The notes under the pieces were generated by a model that was not told the origin of the DNA, ran no database searches, and saw only the letters and a list, made by a program, of their open reading frames with translations. Below, in pieces: positions 58,000 to 64,000 of a DNA stretch of 64,000 nucleotides. The position numbers and the translations under genes were made by a program. Location: NCBI RefSeq assembly GCF_000787575.1, contig NW_012236530.1, positions 1,122,734-1,186,733 on the forward strand, written 5' to 3'. The DNA comes from Acytostelium subglobosum LB1. Its lineage: Eukaryota; Evosea; Eumycetozoa; Acytosteliales; Acytosteliaceae. Within the stretch, counting starts at the first letter, position 1. Every line of letters begins with the position of its first letter.

Positions 58000-58307
58000 G
58001 AACTGGAATATTCATTTCAATCAAGTGATTGATTGATTGATGGATGTTTAATTAATTAATCAATTATGATCAAAATAATAAAGAATGAAAGACTCTGTTT
58101 CCCTTTGACAATAGACCTTCTCTCCTTTTAGGGTTGATCATCCCTGGGGTATGTGAGTGAGTGGGGTTGGAACACAATCAATCAATCAATCAAAGAAGGG
58201 GGGGTTGGTCCAACAATGGACCATTATGGAATAGTTGTTGAACAGATAATAACCTACTTGTAGAGATAGATAAAGATAGAGAATATATTAAATATAATAA
58301 TAAAAAG
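58000..58307. other. Intergenic region
   Basis: Between two plus-strand genes. It has TTGA repeats (58025-58045), an inverted repeat TGGTCC/GGACCA (about 58206-58225) and an AT-rich leader before the next ATG. No gene. Confidence 0.45.
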
Positions 58308-60635
58308 ATGGATACATCAATGTCATCAGAGTTGTCTCTGTCCACTTGCACCTCAAACAGCTGCGGCGGAGGTGGATTGACTGCTGAGCACTCTGATGTC
58401 TCAACTCAAATGACGACATCAGCAGGTTCATCATGTACAATGATGAGTACAAAGACAACATGTTCATTACAACATCATCAACAACATCAACATCAACAAC
58501 ATCAACAACAACAATATGATCAATTACAAACATCATTCCAACAACTCTCAATCTCATGCACGTCGACAACATCCACATCAACAACATCAACAACAACAAC
58601 ACAGACTTCAACATTCCCAATACTTAGAATGATGCCAGATATATTATTGATACATGTATTCAGTTGCTTGGCCAATGATTATGATAGGATTGCTTTGTAT
58701 TCATGTTGCAAACGATTGATGAATCAGAAGTTCCTTGGCACATTGACACAGCCCATTCACTTTGGCGATGGATTCCACATGTGCTCCATACTGAACTGCT
58801 TCCGATCAGTGGTAGTATCATACCGACATGTTCCAGCTCTGATCAAAGTGTACCAGCGACTGGCACATCTGCGTCCACACTTGACCAAGATACACGTACG
58901 TCACGATCAGACCCTGCGACGAGGCACGCGAGTGCTGGACTTTGGCCACCTTCCCGACACTCTCACATCGGTTCGCATTGCCGACCTCACCGAGGCCGAC
59001 CTCCAGCATGGCTTGTTGCCGGCGAATGTCACCAAGGTCACGTTTGGCTTCATGTTCAATCATCCTGTGCCTCCAGGTGTGCTGCCTGGCGGCACGCTCA
59101 AGCTCAAGTACGGATATCTCTATCGACGCGCCCTCGAGCCGGGCGCCTTCCCCAACAGCCTCACTCATCTTACATTTGGCGACAGCTTCAATGTACCGCT
59201 CAATCCTGGCGACATCCCACAATCGGTCCAGTTTCTTGAGTTTGGACGTGCGTTCAAGGCACTGTTGCTGCCGGACATCCTACCGACAGGTCTTCAAACA
59301 TTGATCATGGGCAAATACTACAGTCACCCAGTCGAGCCTGGTGTCTTGCCGGCCAGCCTCACACGTCTAGACTTTGGTCAATACTTTAGCAATACTGTAC
59401 GCGAGGGTTCTTTGCCCAAGGGTCTGCGCAGGATTAATCTTGGCAACTACAACTCACCCATCCCACTCATGGCGATACTATCAGAGGGCTTGATCAAGCT
59501 ATCATTCGCTCAAGCATACAACCAGGTGATCAGCGATGGGTCGCTCCCATCTACGCTCAAGTCACTCGCGTTGAGCTCATCATACAATCAACCGCTTCAG
59601 GCATTCGCACTACCTCGTGGCCTCACCAAACTGATCATGAGCAACTTCTATCGATGTCCATTCTCGCCCAACATATTCCCCACGTCATTGCTCACGCTGG
59701 ACATGCGCTGCGCCGTCGTGGACGAGACGATGACGGCAGACGTGTTGCCTCGCTCGCTGACGAACCTCACATTCAAGTACTTCTTCCTCAAGACATTGGA
59801 GCCGGGCTTCCTCCCGCCCGCTCTAACCTCACTCAACATCTATTGTCGACAAAAGGTGCCACTTGCGCCAAATATGTTGCCAGAGACACTGACGAGCTTG
59901 ACCCTGGACGCACCCTATCTCGACGCGCCATTAAAGCCACGCGTACTCCCCACTGGACTCAAGACACTCACACTCACAATCAATCAGATGTTGACGCCGG
60001 GCGTCCTCCCCATGGACCTCACACACATGCGCTTTGGCAACAGCTTCAACCAACCATTGGAGGCCGGCAGCCTGCCCGCCGGCCTGCGCACGCTGTTCTT
60101 TGGCGCCAGCTTCAATCAGCCGCTCTTCCCCAAGGTGCTGCCGCCGTCGCTCACCTCCCTCTCGTTTGGGTCGATGTTCAACCAGCCGTTCTGGTTTGGC
60201 TCGCTGCCCAAATCGCTCGAGCTGCTCGAGTTTGGCAATCGATTCAACTTTCACATTGAGCCGGGACATCTGCCCACCTCGCTACGCAGCCTGGTCTTTG
60301 GCTACGATTACTGTCCGCTCACGCTTGGACCGGGCGTGTTGCCAACAGGTCTGCGCAGTCTAAAGTTCTCGCATGGCATGCGAGGATTTGGTCGCGACGA
60401 CTCGCTCGTCGCAGAGCTTGTCCTGCCAGACTCGCTTGTCGAGCTGTACTTTGTCAACGAACTCATATGTCCGCCCACATCCAAGGCGTTCATGCAATGG
60501 CTGTCCAAGAGACAAGCCAGCTCGTCTAGCAGTGCCATGTCCGCTCCTCCTCCACCTCCACCTCCACAGCCCGTAACTGTCTCCATCGCCAAGCAATCAG
60601 CCAAGTCCAAAAAGACCAAATGCACTGTGATGTAG
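58308..60635 (+). CDS. F-box / FNIP-repeat protein with C-terminal CaaX box
   Basis: Single exon, 775 residues. The N-terminal 100 residues are Ser/Thr/Gln/His-rich. An F-box-like motif follows (LRMMPDILLIHVFSCLANDYDRIALYSCCKRL, ~105-140). From ~205 to ~715 there are about 22 FNIP-type repeats (PGVLP.SLT.L.FG..FN.P). The tail has a Pro run and ends KSAKSKKTKCTVM at the stop, that is a Lys-rich stretch plus a CaaX box (CTVM), the signal for protein prenylation. This suggests a membrane-anchored adaptor, perhaps a membrane-bound SCF receptor (inference). The repeats are more GC-rich than those of the FNIP gene at 11502-13238, so the two are not recent duplicates. Confidence 0.92.
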   Translation: MDTSMSSELSLSTCTSNSCGGGGLTAEHSDVSTQMTTSAGSSCTMMSTKTTCSLQHHQQHQHQQHQQQQYDQLQTSFQQLSISCTSTTSTSTTSTTTTQTSTFPILRMMPDILLIHVFSCLANDYDRIALYSCCKRLMNQKFLGTLTQPIHFGDGFHMCSILNCFRSVVVSYRHVPALIKVYQRLAHLRPHLTKIHVRHDQTLRRGTRVLDFGHLPDTLTSVRIADLTEADLQHGLLPANVTKVTFGFMFNHPVPPGVLPGGTLKLKYGYLYRRALEPGAFPNSLTHLTFGDSFNVPLNPGDIPQSVQFLEFGRAFKALLLPDILPTGLQTLIMGKYYSHPVEPGVLPASLTRLDFGQYFSNTVREGSLPKGLRRINLGNYNSPIPLMAILSEGLIKLSFAQAYNQVISDGSLPSTLKSLALSSSYNQPLQAFALPRGLTKLIMSNFYRCPFSPNIFPTSLLTLDMRCAVVDETMTADVLPRSLTNLTFKYFFLKTLEPGFLPPALTSLNIYCRQKVPLAPNMLPETLTSLTLDAPYLDAPLKPRVLPTGLKTLTLTINQMLTPGVLPMDLTHMRFGNSFNQPLEAGSLPAGLRTLFFGASFNQPLFPKVLPPSLTSLSFGSMFNQPFWFGSLPKSLELLEFGNRFNFHIEPGHLPTSLRSLVFGYDYCPLTLGPGVLPTGLRSLKFSHGMRGFGRDDSLVAELVLPDSLVELYFVNELICPPTSKAFMQWLSKRQASSSSSAMSAPPPPPPPQPVTVSIAKQSAKSKKTKCTVM

Positions 60636-61380
60636 TTAGTTAGTCCGTCCACTTGAATGCTGCGTTTATAAATGAACCATGGGCAGAGTGAGTGACTCTC
60701 TCTCTCTCTCTCTTGTCCACACATCTGGTGTTATTTGTAAGTTGGAGTGATGCCATTGCATCCATAAGGGCAAACAAAGGGTCTTATCTCTTTGTGAGTT
60801 GTAATGTGAAGTGTTGGAGTTTATCGTAACAGACTGGAGTGTAATGGAATGGACTTGGATGCTCACATCATCTGTCCTCGTGACTGCTAAGTCCTTCTAA
60901 ACAATGATGTTGGTCATCAAGGCAAAGATTTGTGCACATCGTGCCATCACTGATGGGGTGCACCACGATGACCACAACAACAGAGAAAGACACACAAAGA
61001 ACCCCAAGGCCATTCAAACCCAAAAATAATGAAGGTCCCCACGCTTTGAACGAATGTGTTTTCAAAGGGTTTTTGATCTAGAATAGACCTTTGGTGTGGT
61101 GGGCATAGGGCATTGTTAACTGGTGTTGATATTTTTGTCTACCATCTGGTAAGAACTCCTCTCATCACACTCACTCATTCACTCACTAACTCCATCACAA
61201 ACAAACCGAATGATCAATACTTCCCATCATTCCATATATCATACATTCTTTGATCAAAGACACAATACATTTCCATTCGAATCATTCATTCAATCAATCA
61301 ATCAATCATAAAGAATTAGTATTATTGATCAAACCATACCAGATAGATTTCACTCAGTCAATCTGATCCATACATCAACA
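60636..61380. other. Intergenic region
   Basis: About 745 bp of FNIP 3' flank and RhoGAP promoter: a CT repeat at 60698-60712, TCAA repeats near 61288-61305, and a CA/TC-rich leader. No gene or RNA seen. Confidence 0.45.
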
Positions 61381-63897
61381 ATGTCCACTGTCAGCAAACT
61401 ACCATTAAATGTAAATAATCAATCAACATTGGGGCTGAGGCCAAGGCCTAGGCCTTTGGCTAAGTCCAAAGTCCAAGGTCCATCAATATCAATCATACTT
61501 ACAAAAACACATACATAAACAAACAGAATGAAATAGAGCTGATAACAGAGGAGGTGGACAAGGGCTTTGAGGACTCGAATCTTATCCGAAAGTTCCTCGA
61601 GAAGAGAATACAGATTGAAGATGAATATGCCAAGAACTTGCAGAAACTGGTAAAGTCACAGCCAAGTCTCACCAAGCTTGGAGGCATCAGTGGTGCATTC
61701 TCAGTCATCCTAGACAACACCAATCAGTACTGCAATCATGTCATACAGACCATGCAAAGAATGAGTGAGGATGTAAACACATCACTCAAGAACTTTCTCA
61801 AAGAGTTAAAGAATGAACAGAAGAATGTAAGTGTCTGTGGCATGTGGCGTGTGGCGTGTGGTCCTTGTCCATGTCCAGTGCAGGGGGCATGAGCAGGTAC
61901 TGATCGATCAATCCATCCATTATTAGTATATATTAGATGGACAGAACTTGGCAAAGGAGAGGAAGGAGATATTTGATGCTTTGAGGAATGCCAAGGCAAA
62001 GTATGATTCAGTCTCAGCATTCCCAGATAGTGATCAATCAAAGATGAAGGAGGCAGAAGAAGAGTACAAACAACAAGTGGCCGCAGTCAATCGATATCAA
62101 GCACTATTCCACAATGAGAAGTTACCAAAGATACAGAATGTATGTTTGATTGATTGATCATGACCTGAGGGATGAGGTTGAGGCTGGAATAGTTCCAGCC
62201 TCGGCCCCCAACACCTACACTCACTCACAATCACTTCCCCCTAGGACTTTCAACGATTGGAGACAATGAGGATGCAGAGAATGAAGACAAACTTGAAGAA
62301 GTATGTTGGAGAATGGGAGACATTCCCACAAAAGTTGTCATTGTCGATGAAGGCCTCGGAGGACTCGGTCAACGCGATTGATACAAAGAAGGACATTATG
62401 ACTTTTGTTCATTTTAACAAGTCGTTGAACAATCAGTGGCCAGACTTCATCTTTGAACAATGCGACAAGAAGAAGAAGAATAGTGGTTGGCGATCGACAG
62501 TGGCCGCACTCAAGAATGTTGGAGGTGGCAGCAGCGCCGGCCAGCCCGCGCCCAGCCACAAGGACTTGATGAACTCGTACGTGCCCAACACACAGAAGCA
62601 GGACGCGTCAAATAACCACCCGAACGCCGTGTTTGGCGTGGCGCTGGCCGATGTGATGGAGAAGCAGCGCACGAGATTCCCCGACTTCAACGTGCCCTAC
62701 GTGCTGGTGTTGCTCGTCAGCCAGATCAAACAGCTCAATGGCCTGCAGACCGAGGGCATCTTCCGCATACCCGGTCACAACGCCGACGTCATTGCCATCA
62801 AGAAGCGCTTCAACGAGGGCGACTACACACTGGCTGAGAACAACGTGCACACGGTCACCTCGACGCTCAAGGCATTCATGCGCGAGATGCCCCAGGCGCT
62901 CATCCCCGACGCCATGTACGAGGCGTTTGTCTCGTGTGACACGGGCACAGAGATGGCCAACGTCGTCCAGAAGCTGGCGCCCGTCAACCAGCGCTGTCTC
63001 ACTTACATGTCGCACTTTTTGAAGGAGCTGACACTGCCCGAGAACGTGCAGCACAGCAAGATGACTATTGACAACATGTCCATATCATTCGCGCCCTCAC
63101 TCCTGCGATGCAGCAACCCCGAACTCTTCATGACCAACATTGAGCGCGAGAAGAACTTCATTCGCGTGCTGATCGAAGCGCATGCCGAGCTGTTGGAAGC
63201 GTTCCCACTCAAACTTGGCGGCTTGGACTCGGTCGGCAGCGGTGGCGGCGGTGGTGGCGGGTCAACATACTCGGCGCCCCTCGATCGATCAGGTCCGCCT
63301 CCATTGGCGCGCACATATAAGGAGAGGAGCGATACAGTTACTGCAGCGTCGCCCCCACCACTGGCTTCCTACCACCCACTGACATCATCATATGACGACT
63401 ATCAATACCCTGCCGCAGCCTCTGCCGCGGCGCACTCACCCCAACCACCACCCCTTTCATCCATGTCCTCGGATCAATCACCTTCCAGGCCACTGCCTGC
63501 GCCGCGACAGATGCCAGTGCCTGTGCCGCGACAAATGCCTGTGCCAGTGCCATCCCAAGGTCAAGGACATGGTCAAAATCTAAACAGAAGCCTAAACAAA
63601 CAACAAACACAGGCACTACAGCAACAGTCATCATCACCTCCACCTTTATCCTCATCACCAATAGACGCACCACCAAGAGTCAGGCCACCACGTCCACCCA
63701 ATGCGCCAACAGTCAATGGCGAACATCACAACACACCCACCAACAACAACAACACATCTGGCGGACCACCACCACCACTGCGCTCACCAGACAAAGGAGG
63801 CGCTGCCATGTCACCGCCACCTCTAGCGCCAGTTGATCGCGAAAGGAAATTCAGTATATTCTCCAACTTGCCACCACCTCCAACCATGCCACATTAG
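61381..63897 (+). CDS. F-BAR domain RhoGAP
   Basis: Four exons (61381-61410, 61527-61826, 61945-62139, 62245-63897), 725 residues. The first exon codes ten residues (MSTVSKLPLN). The F-BAR part begins FEDSNLIRKFLEKRIQIEDEYAKNLQKL and continues as long helices through LEEL-type and MRMQRMKTNLKKYVGEW. The RhoGAP domain (~345-500) has GIFRIPGHNADVIAIKKRFN with the arginine finger, TLKAFMREMPQALIP, and MSHFLKELTLPENVQHSKMTIDNMSISFAPSLLR. The last 200 residues are Pro/Ser/Gln-rich, likely SH3 ligands. It should bind curved membrane and switch off Rac/Rho GTPases. The layout resembles srGAP relatives and the dictyostelid mgp genes. Exon 1 has a GTAAAT donor. Confidence 0.93.
62180..62202. repeat. 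10-bp-arm palindrome in RhoGAP intron 3
   Basis: Perfect arms GAGGCTGGAA and TTCCAGCCTC with TAG between, in the intron 62140-62244. Same core as the element at 8564 with longer arms. Confidence 0.7.
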
Positions 63898-64000
63898 AAT
63901 AACTACCACCACATTATTATTATTATTATTATTATTATATTATATCATATTTAAGCATAATCTCCTACTACATTGTAATAAATTAAGTTGATTGGATGAA
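63898..64000. other. 3' flank of the RhoGAP gene
   Basis: Short AT-rich 3' flank with an (ATT)n run (63914-63938) and AATAAA-like signal near 63976. Confidence 0.5.

Overview
The window is nuclear DNA of a dictyostelid social amoeba. The evidence is a gene set typical of the group: two FNIP-repeat proteins, a countin-like secreted protein, golvesin, a MEKK-alpha-type kinase fused to F-box and WD40, a hybrid histidine kinase and an ABCG transporter with an extracellular Cys-rich head. Other signs are short GT..AG introns (mostly GTATGT or GTAAGT donors, about 55-100 nt), very AT-rich intergenic DNA, CAA/poly-Gln and AAC/poly-Asn tracts inside proteins, and (TTGA)n/(TCAA)n tetranucleotide runs in introns and 3' flanks. 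Exons are clearly less AT-biased than in Dictyostelium discoideum, so another genus is likely; the species cannot be read from the sequence.

Layout. 1-2005: 5' part of an ABCG transporter (-). 2557-2627: tRNA-Gln. 2847-3404: small secreted Cys-rich protein (-). 4232-4690: NDP kinase (+). 4872-11210: NUP205 nucleoporin in 11 exons (-). 11502-13238: FNIP-repeat protein (-). 13674-16467: myotubularin-like phosphatase (-). 17023-17244: tRNA-Gln and tRNA-Leu(CAG) (-). 17649-21500: five-exon gene with two serine-recombinase-like domains and a C-terminal zinc cluster (+), the most unusual locus here. 22173-22252: tRNA-Leu(CAA) (-). 22615-23571: countin-like protein (+). 23809-24848: cyclin C (-). 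25525-26187: V-ATPase proteolipid (-). About 3.4 kb without a supported gene follows.

29649-32869: hybrid histidine kinase (+). 33062-33388: costars/ABRACL protein (-). 33619-35702: ArfGAP with a C-terminal TRAF-like zinc region (-). 36591-40539: MEKK-alpha-like kinase (-). 40987-41637: ANKRD39-like ankyrin protein (+). 42046-42663: orphan (+). 42781-43956: SAP protein with histone-fold-like segments (-). 44381-46329: golvesin (-). 46693-47901: beta-propeller protein (+). 47979-48861: membrane protein (-). 50023-50805: PEX11 (+). 51502-52349: membrane protein (-). 52787-54463: S28 serine carboxypeptidase (-). 54702-55695: NAD(P)-binding epimerase-like protein (-). 55891-57043: ETF alpha (+). 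57260-57999: divergent small GTPase (+). 58308-60635: F-box/FNIP protein ending in a CaaX box (+). 61381-63897: F-BAR RhoGAP (+).

There are no operons; genes are independent units, often convergent or divergent. Many are core eukaryotic functions (nuclear pore, Mediator cyclin, V-ATPase, peroxisome, mitochondrial electron transfer) mixed with signalling genes. Exon joins were deduced by hand from splice consensus and reading frame. Where one is uncertain, the entry says so.
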